Shown here: in pieces, positions 16,524-28,245 of the stretch | How positions within the stretch are numbered: the stretch's first letter is position 1 | Layout: the number at the start of each line of letters is the position of its first letter | Source: Marivirga arenosa | Lineage (GTDB): Bacteria > Bacteroidota > Bacteroidia > Cytophagales > Cyclobacteriaceae | DNA: 64,000 bases | Direction of reading: 5' to 3' | Assembly: GCF_030503895.2 (NCBI RefSeq) | Contig: NZ_CP129970.2 | Location: 3,085,001-3,149,000, forward strand | Position numbers and translations under genes: made by a program | Notes under the pieces: model-generated | Seen by the model: only the letters and a program-made list of their open reading frames with translations | Databases searched by the model: none | What the model was told of the DNA's origin: nothing

Positions 16524-17969
16524 TTATCCTACAGATCCTTCTAAAGTTAAGGCTAATAATTTTTGAGCCTCTACAGCAAATTCCATTGGAAGGTTATTTA
16601 AAACCTCTTTACAATAACCATTTACGATTAAGGCAACTGCACTTTCTTCGTCAATACCTCTTTGCTGACAATAGAAAATTTGATCTTCTCCAATTTTAGA
16701 AGTGGTAGCTTCATGTTCTATTTGAGAAGATTTATTCTTAACCTCAATGTAAGGGAAAGTGTGTGCTCCACATCTATCACCCATTAATAAAGAGTCACAT
16801 TGAGAAAAGTTTCTCGAATTCTCGGCTCTTTTATGAATTTCCACTAAACCTCTGTAGGAATTTTGGCTTTTACCTCCAGAAACACCTTTAGAAACAATTC
16901 TACTTTTAGTATTTTTACCTAAGTGAATCATTTTAGTACCAGTATCTGCTTGTTGCATATTATTAGTAACAGCAACAGAATAGAATTCACCTTGTGAATA
17001 ATCTCCTTTGAGTATACAACTAGGGTATTTCCAAGTTACAGCAGAACCAGTTTCAACTTGTGTCCATGAAATCTTTGCATAATCTCCGGCACAGATACCT
17101 CTTTTGGTAACAAAATTATAAATACCGCCTTTACCTTCTTTATTACCTGGATACCAGTTTTGTACCGTTGAGTACTTTACTTCTGCATTTTTAGCTGCAT
17201 ATATTTCAACTACAGCAGCGTGTAATTGATTTTCATCACGCATAGGAGCAGTACATCCTTCCAGATAACTTACATATGAATCATCTTCAGCAACAATTAA
17301 AGTTCTTTCAAATTGTCCTGTATTTGCTGCATTGATTCTGAAATAAGTTGAAAGCTCTACTGGACATCTTACACCTTTTGGAATGTAACAGAATGAACCG
17401 TCAGAGAATACAGCAGAATTTAAAGCTGCATAGAAATTATCATTAGAAGGTACAACAGAACCAAGATATTTTTTAACTAACTCAGGATGTTCTTTAACAG
17501 CCTCGCTAAATGAACAGAAAATAATTCCTAATTCAGCTAGTTGCTTTTTAAAGGTAGTACCCACAGAAACGGAATCCATTACTGCATCTACCGCTACACC
17601 TGTTAATCTTTTTTGCTCTGTCAAAGAAATTCCTAAACGCTCAAAAGTTTTCCTTAATTCAGGATCCACTTCATCTAAGCTTTTAGGTTTATCTTTCTGC
17701 TTAGGAGCAGAATAATAAATAATATCTTCAAAATTTGGTTTTGGATAATGAACGTTGGCCCAACTAGGCTCTGTCATTTTTCTCCAATTTCTATAAGCTT
17801 TCAACCTCCATTCAAGAAGCCATTCTGGTTCTTCTTTTTTTGCAGATATAAAACGTACAATATCTTCGTTTAAACCGGGAGGTGCCGAGTCAGCTTCAAT
17901 ATCAACTGTCCAGCCATGCTCGTATTCTTTAGAAGCAAATTCTTCCAGTATTTGATCGTCCTTACTCAT
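16524..17969 (-). CDS. sufB: Fe-S cluster assembly protein SufB
   Basis: 481 residues, the scaffold on which the new cluster is built. Conserved blocks include [57 protein letters not shown] and the C-terminal [22 protein letters not shown] with the cluster-related cysteine, followed by [12 protein letters not shown]. First gene of the suf operon; a TAGCTTTG -7 box lies 35 bp upstream. Confidence 0.97.
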   Translation of the reverse strand: MSKDDQILEEFASKEYEHGWTVDIEADSAPPGLNEDIVRFISAKKEEPEWLLEWRLKAYRNWRKMTEPSWANVHYPKPNFEDIIYYSAPKQKDKPKSLDEVDPELRKTFERLGISLTEQKRLTGVAVDAVMDSVSVGTTFKKQLAELGIIFCSFSEAVKEHPELVKKYLGSVVPSNDNFYAALNSAVFSDGSFCYIPKGVRCPVELSTYFRINAANTGQFERTLIVAEDDSYVSYLEGCTAPMRDENQLHAAVVEIYAAKNAEVKYSTVQNWYPGNKEGKGGIYNFVTKRGICAGDYAKISWTQVETGSAVTWKYPSCILKGDYSQGEFYSVAVTNNMQQADTGTKMIHLGKNTKSRIVSKGVSGGKSQNSYRGLVEIHKRAENSRNFSQCDSLLMGDRCGAHTFPYIEVKNKSSQIEHEATTSKIGEDQIFYCQQRGIDEESAVALIVNGYCKEVLNNLPMEFAVEAQKLLALTLEGSVG

Positions 17970-18003
17970 ATATGGATTATTTAGACTAATTTCAATTTAG
18001 GTA

Positions 18004-18011
18004 CAAAGCTA
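18004..18011 (-). promoter_or_regulatory. -7 box of the suf operon
   Basis: TAGCTTTG on the minus strand, 35 bp before the sufB ATG; a TTTTG lies about 24 bp further upstream, slightly longer than the usual spacing. Confidence 0.5.
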
Positions 18012-18076
18012 ACATATTTTATGTGCTAATGTTATCAAAAACCTATATTTTTTAAACACAGAATTATCAATAAAAA

Positions 18077-18090
18077 CTATTGCGCAATAG
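18077..18090. promoter_or_regulatory. perfect 14-bp palindrome upstream of the suf operon
   Basis: CTATTGCGCAATAG is fully self-complementary without spacer, about 66 bp upstream of the suf -7 box. It could bind a dimeric regulator of Fe-S assembly, or serve the divergent gene. No regulator gene is adjacent. Confidence 0.4.
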
Positions 18091-18203
18091 GTAAAGCTTA
18101 TAATACATACAGCTACATGTATTTTGACGAAATATTGGACTAAATGTTATTAGAGAATGTTTTTCAATAGATTTTCCAGTAATAATACAGAAGAAGCGGT
18201 TAT

Positions 18204-18224
18204 CTGTAAAAGTCTGATTTACAG
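18204..18224. promoter_or_regulatory. inverted repeat upstream of fadD
   Basis: CTGTAAA (18204-18210) and TTTACAG (18218-18224) are perfect 7-bp arms around 7 nt. Candidate operator. Confidence 0.35.
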
Positions 18225-18242
18225 TAAATATTGAAATATTAG

Positions 18243-18258
18243 ATTCATATGTATGAAT
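18243..18258. promoter_or_regulatory. 16-bp palindromic operator candidate upstream of fadD
   Basis: ATTCATA-TG-TATGAAT, perfect 7-bp arms with a 2-bp centre, 86 bp upstream of the fadD start. Size and symmetry fit a TetR/FadR-type fatty-acid regulator site, but no regulator gene is in the window. Confidence 0.4.
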
Positions 18259-18343
18259 GTTGTTTAAAATAGCTCTATGGAAGAAGAATATTTTTTATTA
18301 ATTTCCAATCCGAAAATTTAAAAATTGAATTAAATATACGACT

Positions 18344-20011
18344 ATGAGCGACTTTCCATGGTACAATCACTATCCAAAAGGAGTACCAAAAGAGATAAAC
18401 CCAGATCAATACAAAAACCTACCTGAATTATTTGAAGAAGTTTTTCAAAAGCATGGCGATAATGAAGCCTATGAGAATATGGGTAAGGTTTTAAAATATT
18501 CTGAAGTAGATGAGCTTTCAAATAACTTTGCTGCTTATTTACAAAATGAGGCAGGGTTAAAAAAAGGAGATAGAATAGCAATCCAAATGCCTAACTGTTT
18601 GCAGTACCCTATTGCCATGATAGGAGCATTAAAAGCTGGATTAATTGTAGTAGGTACCAATCCATTATATACCTCCCGAGAAATGGCTCATCAGTTTAAG
18701 GATTCAGGGGCTAAAGCTATCGTTATTGTAGCCAACTTTGCTAGCAATCTTGAAAAGATTTTAGCAGAAACTGAAATCAAAACGGTAATCGTGACTCAAT
18801 TAGGGGATATGCTGGGTGGTCTGAAAGGTGGTATAGTAAATTTTGTAGTAAAGAATGTTAAAAAGATGGTTCCTAGCTACAATTTACCGTCTGCTATAAA
18901 ATTTAAGGACGTTTTGAAAAAGGGTAAAAATTATACTTTTAAAAAGCCTGAAATTGATTCTTCTGATCTTGCATTTTTGCAATATACCGGAGGTACCACA
19001 GGAGTAAGTAAAGGTGCTCAATTATCACATAGAAATCTTGTGGCTCACACTATGCAGACTAAAGAATGGTTTAAACCATTATTTACAGATGGTTTGCAAG
19101 AACAAATGATTACAGCTTTACCATTATACCATATATTTGCATTAGCTGTAAATGGTATTTTAATGTTCAGTATTGGGGCTAAAAGTATTTTAATCACCAA
19201 TCCTCGGGACATGCCTGCTTTCATTAAAGAATTGAAAAAGCATCCATTTACCTTAATGACCGGTGTTAATACTCTATTTAATGGTTTATTAAATCAGCCA
19301 AATATTAATGAAGTAGATTTTTCTCATCTAAAAGGTTCTATTGGAGGCGGTATGGCTGTTCAAAGAGCTGTTGCTGAAAAGTGGAAGAAACTAACAGGTG
19401 GTCCTTTAGTAGAAGGATACGGATTGAGTGAAACTTCACCTGTATTGAGTGTTAATCCATTGGATGGTACTGAAAGAATTGGTACGATTGGAATTCCTAC
19501 CCCAAGTACTAATATGAAAATATTAGATGATGAAGGCAATGAAGTTGCAGTTGGTGAACCAGGAGAAATTTGTGGTAAAGGACCACAGGTAATGTCAGGT
19601 TATTGGAATAAACCAGAATTAAATGATACCACTTTCTTTAATGGTGATTGGTTTAGAACTGGTGATGTTGGAGTAAGGGATGAGGATGGGTTCTTCAAAA
19701 TTGTGGATAGAAAGAAAGATATGATTAATGTATCTGGTTTCAACGTGTATCCAAATGAAATTGAAGATGTAATTGCAGGAATGGATAAAGTTCTTGAAGT
19801 AGCTGTAATTGGTATTCCTGATGAAAAATCAACGGAAGTGGTAAAAGCCTTCGTTGTGAAAAAGGATGATAGCTTAACTGAAGAAGAGGTAATTGCGTAT
19901 TGCAAAGAAAACCTAACTGCCTATAAGTGTCCAAAATCAGTATCTTTTGAAACAGAATTACCTAAATCAAATGTGGGTAAGATCATCAGAAGACACTTAA
20001 GAGATAATTAA
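18344..20011 (+). CDS. fadD: long-chain fatty acid-CoA ligase (FadD type)
   Basis: 555 residues. Activates fatty acids with ATP and CoA through an acyl-adenylate. Motifs: phosphate-binding YTGGTTGVSKGAQLSHRN, GYGLSETSP, the adenylate-binding GDWFRTGDVGVRDEDGFFKIVDRKKDMI with the hinge DRK, and the C-terminal lysine in PKSNVGKIIRR. The N-terminal PWYNHYPKGVPKEI matches the FadD group. It stands alone, with palindromes upstream and a terminator downstream. The chain length preference is not readable. Confidence 0.93.
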   Translation: MSDFPWYNHYPKGVPKEINPDQYKNLPELFEEVFQKHGDNEAYENMGKVLKYSEVDELSNNFAAYLQNEAGLKKGDRIAIQMPNCLQYPIAMIGALKAGLIVVGTNPLYTSREMAHQFKDSGAKAIVIVANFASNLEKILAETEIKTVIVTQLGDMLGGLKGGIVNFVVKNVKKMVPSYNLPSAIKFKDVLKKGKNYTFKKPEIDSSDLAFLQYTGGTTGVSKGAQLSHRNLVAHTMQTKEWFKPLFTDGLQEQMITALPLYHIFALAVNGILMFSIGAKSILITNPRDMPAFIKELKKHPFTLMTGVNTLFNGLLNQPNINEVDFSHLKGSIGGGMAVQRAVAEKWKKLTGGPLVEGYGLSETSPVLSVNPLDGTERIGTIGIPTPSTNMKILDDEGNEVAVGEPGEICGKGPQVMSGYWNKPELNDTTFFNGDWFRTGDVGVRDEDGFFKIVDRKKDMINVSGFNVYPNEIEDVIAGMDKVLEVAVIGIPDEKSTEVVKAFVVKKDDSLTEEEVIAYCKENLTAYKCPKSVSFETELPKSNVGKIIRRHLRDN

Positions 20012-20035
20012 AACATTTAAATCTTATTAATATTG

Positions 20036-20081
20036 AAAAGAGGTTGTCTAAAAAGTAAAATTTTAAGACAACCTCTTTTTT
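20036..20081 (+). terminator. Rho-independent terminator after fadD
   Basis: AAAAGAGGTTGTCT pairs perfectly with AGACAACCTCTTTT around an A/T loop, with a run of T at the end. Confidence 0.92.
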
Positions 20082-20176
20082 GTTGATTATGGGAAAGGCG
20101 GAAGGCAGACTTATGCTTTTAATTATTTTTGTGGTTGAAATATATGTCGTAGATACTCTAATATGTAGAAAATAAA

Positions 20177-20199
20177 AAAGCTCGGTTCTACCGAGCTTT
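20177..20199 (-). terminator. Rho-independent terminator of the S9 peptidase gene
   Basis: AAAGCTCGGT (20177-20186) and ACCGAGCTTT (20190-20199), loop of 3; T-run on the minus strand below 20180. Confidence 0.9.
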
Positions 20200-20225
20200 A
20201 ATTCATATTATAATTTTACTATTGA

Positions 20226-22388
20226 TTATAAGTTCTCCAACCACCAGTCAGTCATCATTCTAAAAAGATGTGGTCTTGCGCCATCTTCACCTATTCCATG
20301 TGTTCTGTCAGGATAATAGAATAGATCAAATTGTTTTCCAGCTTCTAACAAAGCATCTTGATAAACTACTGTATGCTGAACATGCACATTATCATCACCA
20401 GTACCATGAATCACCAAATAAGGATCTTCTAATTTTTCAACCTTACTTAATGGTGAATTATCATCATAACCATTAGGGTTATTCTGAGGAGTATCCATAT
20501 ATCTTTCAGTGTAAATAGTATCATAATATCTCCAATTAGATACCATCGCTACTGAAACTGCTGCATTATAAATATCAGCCCCGTCTAAAATTACATTTCC
20601 AGCCATATAGCCACCGTATGACCATCCCCAAATTCCAACTCTTTCAGAATCTATATAATCAAGACTAGCTAAATATTTTCCAGCTTCAATCATATCTTTC
20701 GTTTCATACTTACCTAATTGGCGGTATGTAATTTTTTTGAAAGCTTCACCTCTTCCACCAGTTCCTCTAGGATCGATAACGGCAATAACATATCCTTTCT
20801 GAGTCATCATTTGATGCCAATTGAAATGGCTTCCACTCCATCCATTTTGAACTTGCTGACTACCAGGTCCGCTATATTGGTATACAATGACAGGATACTC
20901 CTTAGAAGCATCAAAATTAGCTGGTTTTAAGAAATAGCCATTTAATTCTACATCTTCTGAAGTTTTGAAAGTGAAATATTCTTTCTCAACAAAGCCAAAC
21001 TCTTCAGTGATTGCTTTATAGTTTTTATTGTCTTTTAGGGTTACTAATTTTTTATTGCCTTTCGTTTGGTGTAGGCTTACTTGATTTGGTGTAGTTGGAT
21101 TGCTGTAGTATTTCAAGTAATACTCAAAATCATTACTCATATTAATACGAGTAACACCCATTTTCTCACCTAACAATTGCTTTTTCTTTCCATTCATTTT
21201 GATAGAATAAAAAGATCTGTCTAATGGTGAATTTTCCGTACTGATATAATAGATGGTGCTATTACCTTGATCAATACCGACTATACTTACTACTTCCCAA
21301 TCTCCCTCAGTAATTTGTCTAACTAATTTACCATCTAATGTATAAAGATAAAGATGCTTAAAACCATCCATTTCACTTGAATGAATAAAGTATTTCCCAT
21401 CATTGGTATAGGTTAAATCATCACAATAATTTAAGGCTACATAGGTTTCAGATTCCTCTTTAAGAACAACTTTACTTTCTCCTGTGCTGGCATTTGCATG
21501 AAGTATTTCAAGAATGTTCTGTCTTCTGTTCATTCTGATAATGCTTAAGAGATTTGAATTTTTAGTCCATTGTACTCGCGGTATATATTGATCTTTTTCT
21601 TCACCAATATCCATTTTCACACTCTCTTCAGAAGCCAAATCATAAACTGAAATCCAAACATAAGAATTATCTTCTCCCGCTTTAGGGTATTTATAAACAT
21701 AATTTTCAGGATATAATTGACCATCATTCCATTTTTGAAGCGTATATTCTCTAACATGGCTTTCATCCATAGTGTAATAAGCTAATTTTTTACCATCTGG
21801 TGACCAATAGAAAGTTTTGGTAATGTAAAATTCCTCTTCATAAACCCAGTCAGAACCACCGTTTATGATTTCATTGATTTTTCCATCTGATGTAACTTGT
21901 GTGGTTTCTTCACTTTCTAAATCAAAAATGTAAATATTGTTCTCAAACACATAAGCTACTTTAGAAGCGTCAGGCGAAAAGGTAGCATACATCTGTGGGT
22001 TTTCTGAAAGAGGGGTTAAGCTCTCATCCTCCAAATTATACACATAATATTGAGCAGTAAATGATCTTCTGTAGATATAATTTACTTCAGTAGCTAATAA
22101 TAACTTTTGTTCATCCACACTAAATGTATAACTTCTAATATTTAATGCAGGCTCTAGCTCATTTCCGTCTACTAAAGTTTCTACCACTTCACCATTTTCA
22201 ACATCAATTTTTTGAACTTTATTATCCTCTAAAGCAGAATAATATTTCCCATCGTTCATCCAGTTAACATTGTAAACCGACTCTTGTCTGAAAGTGCCTT
22301 TTTCATAGATGTCGGATACAGTGATATTTTTTTGAGCAAGCGCTAAACCTGAACTTAAAACAAATATTAGTACTAATAATTTTTTCAT
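20226..22388 (-). CDS. secreted dipeptidyl peptidase IV (S9 family)
   Basis: Releases X-Pro dipeptides from peptides in the periplasm or outside. Counting from the earlier ATG at 22394 (722 residues), the N-terminus is a signal peptide (MKKLLVLIFVLSSGLALAQ), then an eight-bladed propeller (DPPIV_N; YVYNLEDESL, KVAYVFENNIYIFD, WVYEEEFYITKTF), with the Glu pair in DWVYEEEF that grips the substrate amino end. The hydrolase domain carries Ser592 (GWSYGG), Asp667 (GTGDDNVH) and His699 (DRTHGIG). I prefer ATG 22388, which begins the signal peptide directly. A TACATTTG -7 box is 22 bp upstream. Confidence 0.95.
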   Translation of the reverse strand: MKKLLVLIFVLSSGLALAQKNITVSDIYEKGTFRQESVYNVNWMNDGKYYSALEDNKVQKIDVENGEVVETLVDGNELEPALNIRSYTFSVDEQKLLLATEVNYIYRRSFTAQYYVYNLEDESLTPLSENPQMYATFSPDASKVAYVFENNIYIFDLESEETTQVTSDGKINEIINGGSDWVYEEEFYITKTFYWSPDGKKLAYYTMDESHVREYTLQKWNDGQLYPENYVYKYPKAGEDNSYVWISVYDLASEESVKMDIGEEKDQYIPRVQWTKNSNLLSIIRMNRRQNILEILHANASTGESKVVLKEESETYVALNYCDDLTYTNDGKYFIHSSEMDGFKHLYLYTLDGKLVRQITEGDWEVVSIVGIDQGNSTIYYISTENSPLDRSFYSIKMNGKKKQLLGEKMGVTRINMSNDFEYYLKYYSNPTTPNQVSLHQTKGNKKLVTLKDNKNYKAITEEFGFVEKEYFTFKTSEDVELNGYFLKPANFDASKEYPVIVYQYSGPGSQQVQNGWSGSHFNWHQMMTQKGYVIAVIDPRGTGGRGEAFKKITYRQLGKYETKDMIEAGKYLASLDYIDSERVGIWGWSYGGYMAGNVILDGADIYNAAVSVAMVSNWRYYDTIYTERYMDTPQNNPNGYDDNSPLSKVEKLEDPYLVIHGTGDDNVHVQHTVVYQDALLEAGKQFDLFYYPDRTHGIGEDGARPHLFRMMTDWWLENL

Positions 22389-22410
22389 AATCATTGAATT
22401 GATTTAAGCT

Positions 22411-22418
22411 CAAATGTA
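22411..22418 (-). promoter_or_regulatory. -7 box of the S9 peptidase gene
   Basis: TACATTTG on the minus strand, 22 bp before ATG 22388. Confidence 0.45.
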
Positions 22419-22545
22419 ATAAGCATTTTGATAATATGAAGAATGAAATAGCATTAAAGGAAATTGATTAGTTTAAGTGGTTATAAGATAAATATTAGAG
22501 ATGAAAACCTATAAAAAAGGAGCAAACCAATCATCATATTTTTAA

Positions 22546-24624
<2,079 letters not shown>

Positions 24625-24628
24625 AAAC

Positions 24629-25159
24629 GTGATTAAACATAAAATTCTTTCATACAAGATAAAAAGAGGTCAAAAGAAAAGTAAATTTTTACACCAAGCT
24701 TATCCTTATAATAAGCTTAAGAAAGTAGGTGTTATTTTTTCTTTTGATGATTTGAAAAAGCATGAAGCAGTTAAAAAATTCATTAAGGTATTAGAAAATG
24801 ATGGTATTGAAGTCAAAACTTTAGCTTATAAACCTAAGGACACCCAGAATTTTGAATTTTATTTTGATTTCTTTGAAGATAAAGACATTGGCTTTTTCGG
24901 TAGCATTCAAAATCCTTATTTTCAAAGTTTCTTAGATCAAAAGCTTGAATATCTGTTTTGTTTAGATGATTCCTTAAACTTGTTCATGCAGTATTTGTTA
25001 GTACACACTAAATCGGATACCCGAATTGGTGCTTTTCAGCCAACAGAAGATGAAGCCGCTTTTTTTGAATTAATGATTAAGCCAAAATCAACTGGAGATA
25101 CAAAAGTTTTAACAGAAGAAATAATTCATTATGTCAGAAAGATTTCAGGAAATAACTAA
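24629..25159 (+). CDS. conserved Bacteroidota protein (DUF6913-like)
   Basis: 176 residues from GTG 24629, four bp after ligA. No signal peptide. It has a basic N-terminus (KHKILSYKIKRGQKKSK), then a doubly wound-looking alpha/beta pattern: KKVGVIFSFDDL, KTLAYKPKD, DIGFFGS, EYLFCLDDSLNLFMQYLLVHTKSDTRIGAF. From memory this matches a Bacteroidota-only family of unknown function that often precedes dapA. Its stop overlaps dapA by 29 bp, so the two are translated from one message. Confidence 0.75.
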   Translation: MIKHKILSYKIKRGQKKSKFLHQAYPYNKLKKVGVIFSFDDLKKHEAVKKFIKVLENDGIEVKTLAYKPKDTQNFEFYFDFFEDKDIGFFGSIQNPYFQSFLDQKLEYLFCLDDSLNLFMQYLLVHTKSDTRIGAFQPTEDEAAFFELMIKPKSTGDTKVLTEEIIHYVRKISGNN

Positions 25160-26033
25160 AAAATTCACAGGTGTGGGGCCAGCCTTAATTACCCCATTTA
25201 AAGAAGATTTAACGGTAGATCGAGAAGCTTTAGAAAAGCTCTTAATTCATACAGCGAAAGGTGCTGATTATTTTGTAGTTCAGGGTACAACTGGTGAATC
25301 AGCAACTACTACCTTAAAAGAAAAGCAAGAAATTTTAGCATTTGTAAAAACGCATAATCCTAAGAATTTACCAATAGTTTTTGGAGCAGGAGGTAATAAT
25401 ACTGAAGCAGTTATTGACCTAATAGGTCAAATGGATTTGTCAGGTGTTGATGCAATTCTATCTGCTTCTCCTCACTATAATAAACCTTCACAAGAAGGAA
25501 TATATCAGCATTTTGTAAAGATTGCAGATGCTTCACCCGTTCCAGTTATCTTGTATAATGTACCTGGAAGAACGGCATCAAATATGACTGCTGAAACTAC
25601 TCTAAGATTAGCTCAGCATGAAAACATTATTGGAATTAAAGAAGCTTCTGGTGATTTAGGTCAGTGCATGAAAATAATGGCTAATAAGCCTGAAGAGTTT
25701 TTACTTATTTCAGGAGATGATCTATTAACCAATGCAATGATTACTCTAGGTGCAGTGGGTGTGATTTCAGTACTAGCCAATCCTTTTCCAGAAGTATTTG
25801 CTGAAATGATTCAAAATGCATTGAAAGGTGATTTTGCTAAATCTAATGAAAACTTATTTAAGCTTTTGCCAATCAATCCTTTAATGTATGAAGAAAGCAA
25901 CCCTATAGGAGCGAAAGAGGCTTTAAAATTACAAGGGGTTTGTGACAATTATGTGCGTATGCCATTATTACCCGCATCTGATAATCTATCCAATAGGATA
26001 AAAGAGATGATTAAGCAATACGAATTGAAATAA
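25131..26033 (+). CDS. dapA: 4-hydroxy-tetrahydrodipicolinate synthase DapA
   Basis: 300-residue TIM barrel. Condenses pyruvate with aspartate semialdehyde, the first step of the lysine/diaminopimelate branch for peptidoglycan. GPALITPFKEDLTVD, QGTTGESATTT (pyruvate-binding Thr), ILYNVPGRTASN (Tyr of the relay) and GIKEASGDL (Schiff-base Lys) are all present. The start lies inside the preceding gene. A strong terminator follows. Confidence 0.97.
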   Translation: MSERFQEITKKFTGVGPALITPFKEDLTVDREALEKLLIHTAKGADYFVVQGTTGESATTTLKEKQEILAFVKTHNPKNLPIVFGAGGNNTEAVIDLIGQMDLSGVDAILSASPHYNKPSQEGIYQHFVKIADASPVPVILYNVPGRTASNMTAETTLRLAQHENIIGIKEASGDLGQCMKIMANKPEEFLLISGDDLLTNAMITLGAVGVISVLANPFPEVFAEMIQNALKGDFAKSNENLFKLLPINPLMYEESNPIGAKEALKLQGVCDNYVRMPLLPASDNLSNRIKEMIKQYELK

Positions 26034-26051
26034 TTTAGAAATTTTAATGTT

Positions 26052-26085
26052 AAGCCTGATAGTAATCCTATCAGGCTTTTTTTAT
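26052..26085. terminator. bidirectional terminator between dapA and the OmpA-family gene
   Basis: AAGCCTGATAG (26052-26062) pairs perfectly with CTATCAGGCTT (26068-26078); T-run to 26085 on the plus side. Confidence 0.92.
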
Positions 26086-28121
26086 TTAGCTGTAATCGTA
26101 AATTCGACTCTTCTGTTTTCGGCTCTACCAGTTTCAGTATCATTAGAGCTTATGGGTTGTGTTTCTCCCAATCCTTTTGCTGTCATTCTATCTTGAGCAA
26201 TATCTTGCTCCAATAAATATTGCATTACAGATTGAGCTCTTCCCTCACTTAATTGAAGATTATATTCATCACTTCCTTTATTGTCAGTATGACCAATAAT
26301 TTCAATTTTTATTCCAGGGTTTTGTTTCATTAAATCAGTTAATCTATCTAACTCCGGAAAAGAGCTTTCTTTCAATGTAGTTTTGTCAAAATTGAAGTAA
26401 ATATTATCGATGATTACAGTTTTACCGACTTCTATAGGAGCCATCTCAAGTGTTGTGCTGTATTCTAAGAAATCTTGATTATCGCTAATATTAAGTTCGC
26501 TTTCCAGGTTTAGATAATTGACCTTTTTCCCTCTTATAATTAAATCTCCTGCGCTTGGGATTTTGACTTGAAAGGTTCCATCGGCATTGCTGGAAATTTC
26601 ATTTATTATTGAATCCTCCATTTCAAAACTTAATTCAGCTATTAGCGGTTCTTTTGTTTTTTCATCTAACACTACACCTGAAACTATATAAGGTCTAATA
26701 GTGCGAACCATCTCATAATCTTTTCTCACCTCAAATTCATAAGTACCTTCAGGAACTTCTACACTAAATTTTTCAATTATATTATCATAATCATCTGAAA
26801 GCACTTTGATTTCATATTTCCCAGCTCCATTTAGCTCCATACCATATCCTCCATTTTTAAAGGCAGTTCTGGCAGAATCTTTAAAATTATCTTTTAAGAC
26901 GTAAACTCTTGCGTTTACAGGATTAAGTGTCTTTGAATCTGTTATAAAACCGCTTAATCTGACTTTGGCTTTTACTGGAGTTAGTAGAAAATCTTTTTGA
27001 ATCACAGTATCGCTCATTATTTCAGACAAGTCTAAAGATTCATCTAATTGCTCATATCCAATTTTAGCGGCAATAAATGAAAATGGCTTATTATTATATG
27101 TTGTAAAGGAATATTTACCATCTGATTTCACTTCTACATTAATGGGTTTAGATTCCTCTGCCTGTGCTGTAAGATAAAGTGACAATGGTTTTTGAGTTTC
27201 TTTATCTAATATTTTCCCTTTAACCGTTATTTTAGCTTTGGGTACTAATCCATAAATATTCATATTACTACCATCAGCACTTACATAGGTTCTTGTGGTA
27301 AAAGCATTATTTCCAGTAGCATCCACTGAAAAGTAAGAATCAAAACCGTCTGTATTAATTGGAGGTCCAATATTTTCAGGTTCGCTCCATTTTAACCAGC
27401 TATCATCTAATCTTCGAACTCTCCAAACATCTACATCTCCAATTGAGCCTTCTCTATTACTGGCATAATACATAACCTTATCATCTTCGGTTAAATAGGG
27501 GCCAAATTCATCTTTATAAGTACTTAGAGATTTTATCATGATAGGTCTTGAATAAGTCCCGTCACTTTTTCTTTTACTTATGTATAAGTCACTGTAATTT
27601 TTCCCTGATCGTTCATTCATGTAAATAACAATTGCACTTCTATCTTGGCTAATTACAGCACCCGAAAAACGGCCATTACTCATTTCCTCATATCCCTCAA
27701 TTGGTAATTCTTCCGGATTATTCCATCCTTTATCATCTCTAGTTACGATTGAAAAACCTTTTTCCTTTCTTCGATTCCCACCTCTTATAAATAAAGTATT
27801 TCCATCATCTAAAATGGTAAGAACCTGATTGAATTGCCTTTTATTAAAAGGGGAATCCATATGAACTGCCTTTCCCCAAGTCCCGTCAGGTTTCTTATCT
27901 GAATACCATATGTCTTGAGAATTTTCTCGTCCGCCATTATTCTCAGGATGATTAGATATACTGAAATATAGACGCTGATTATCAGGTGTTACTAGTGGAG
28001 CACTTTCATGATATCGAGAGTTTACCTCATCATTGAGCTCCACTAACTGATATAATATCTCCTCATTTTGACTAAAGGAAAGGAATGGTATAGATAAAAA
28101 GAGTAGTACTAGCTTTTTCAT
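26082..28121 (-). CDS. OmpA-family protein with PD40 propeller and carboxypeptidase-regulatory-like domains
   Basis: 679 residues. Signal peptide (MKKLVLLFLSIPFLSFS), PD40/WD40-like beta propeller (about 25-275; RLYFSISNHPENNGG, VMYYASNREGSIGDVDVWRV), two or three regulatory beta-sandwich repeats (GKILDKETQKPL, GFITDSKTLNPV, GVVLDEKTKEPL) and a C-terminal OmpA domain (IYFNFDKTTLKESS, GHTDNKGSDEYN, ENRRVEF) that binds peptidoglycan. The layout recalls PorE of the type IX secretion system but lacks the N-terminal TPR. Probably periplasmic, tethered to the wall. Confidence 0.9.
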   Translation of the reverse strand: MKKLVLLFLSIPFLSFSQNEEILYQLVELNDEVNSRYHESAPLVTPDNQRLYFSISNHPENNGGRENSQDIWYSDKKPDGTWGKAVHMDSPFNKRQFNQVLTILDDGNTLFIRGGNRRKEKGFSIVTRDDKGWNNPEELPIEGYEEMSNGRFSGAVISQDRSAIVIYMNERSGKNYSDLYISKRKSDGTYSRPIMIKSLSTYKDEFGPYLTEDDKVMYYASNREGSIGDVDVWRVRRLDDSWLKWSEPENIGPPINTDGFDSYFSVDATGNNAFTTRTYVSADGSNMNIYGLVPKAKITVKGKILDKETQKPLSLYLTAQAEESKPINVEVKSDGKYSFTTYNNKPFSFIAAKIGYEQLDESLDLSEIMSDTVIQKDFLLTPVKAKVRLSGFITDSKTLNPVNARVYVLKDNFKDSARTAFKNGGYGMELNGAGKYEIKVLSDDYDNIIEKFSVEVPEGTYEFEVRKDYEMVRTIRPYIVSGVVLDEKTKEPLIAELSFEMEDSIINEISSNADGTFQVKIPSAGDLIIRGKKVNYLNLESELNISDNQDFLEYSTTLEMAPIEVGKTVIIDNIYFNFDKTTLKESSFPELDRLTDLMKQNPGIKIEIIGHTDNKGSDEYNLQLSEGRAQSVMQYLLEQDIAQDRMTAKGLGETQPISSNDTETGRAENRRVEFTITAK

Positions 28122-28245
28122 TTTTATTAATTTGAAGTAAAGATTGACAAAAAGAAGAAAAATAGCTATTCATCGAATATTAAACTGTATTCATCTGTAA
28201 TATTTTGAAAGAAATTAAGGATTAATTATTTGAATTAGCTGTGCT

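Larger units (their letters stand above)
17970..18343. other. 374-bp divergent intergenic region between suf operon and fadD
   Basis: Holds the suf -7 box (18004-18011) and three separate inverted repeats (18077-18090, 18204-18224, 18243-18258). It is strongly AT-rich. I see no coding frame or RNA gene. Confidence 0.6.
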
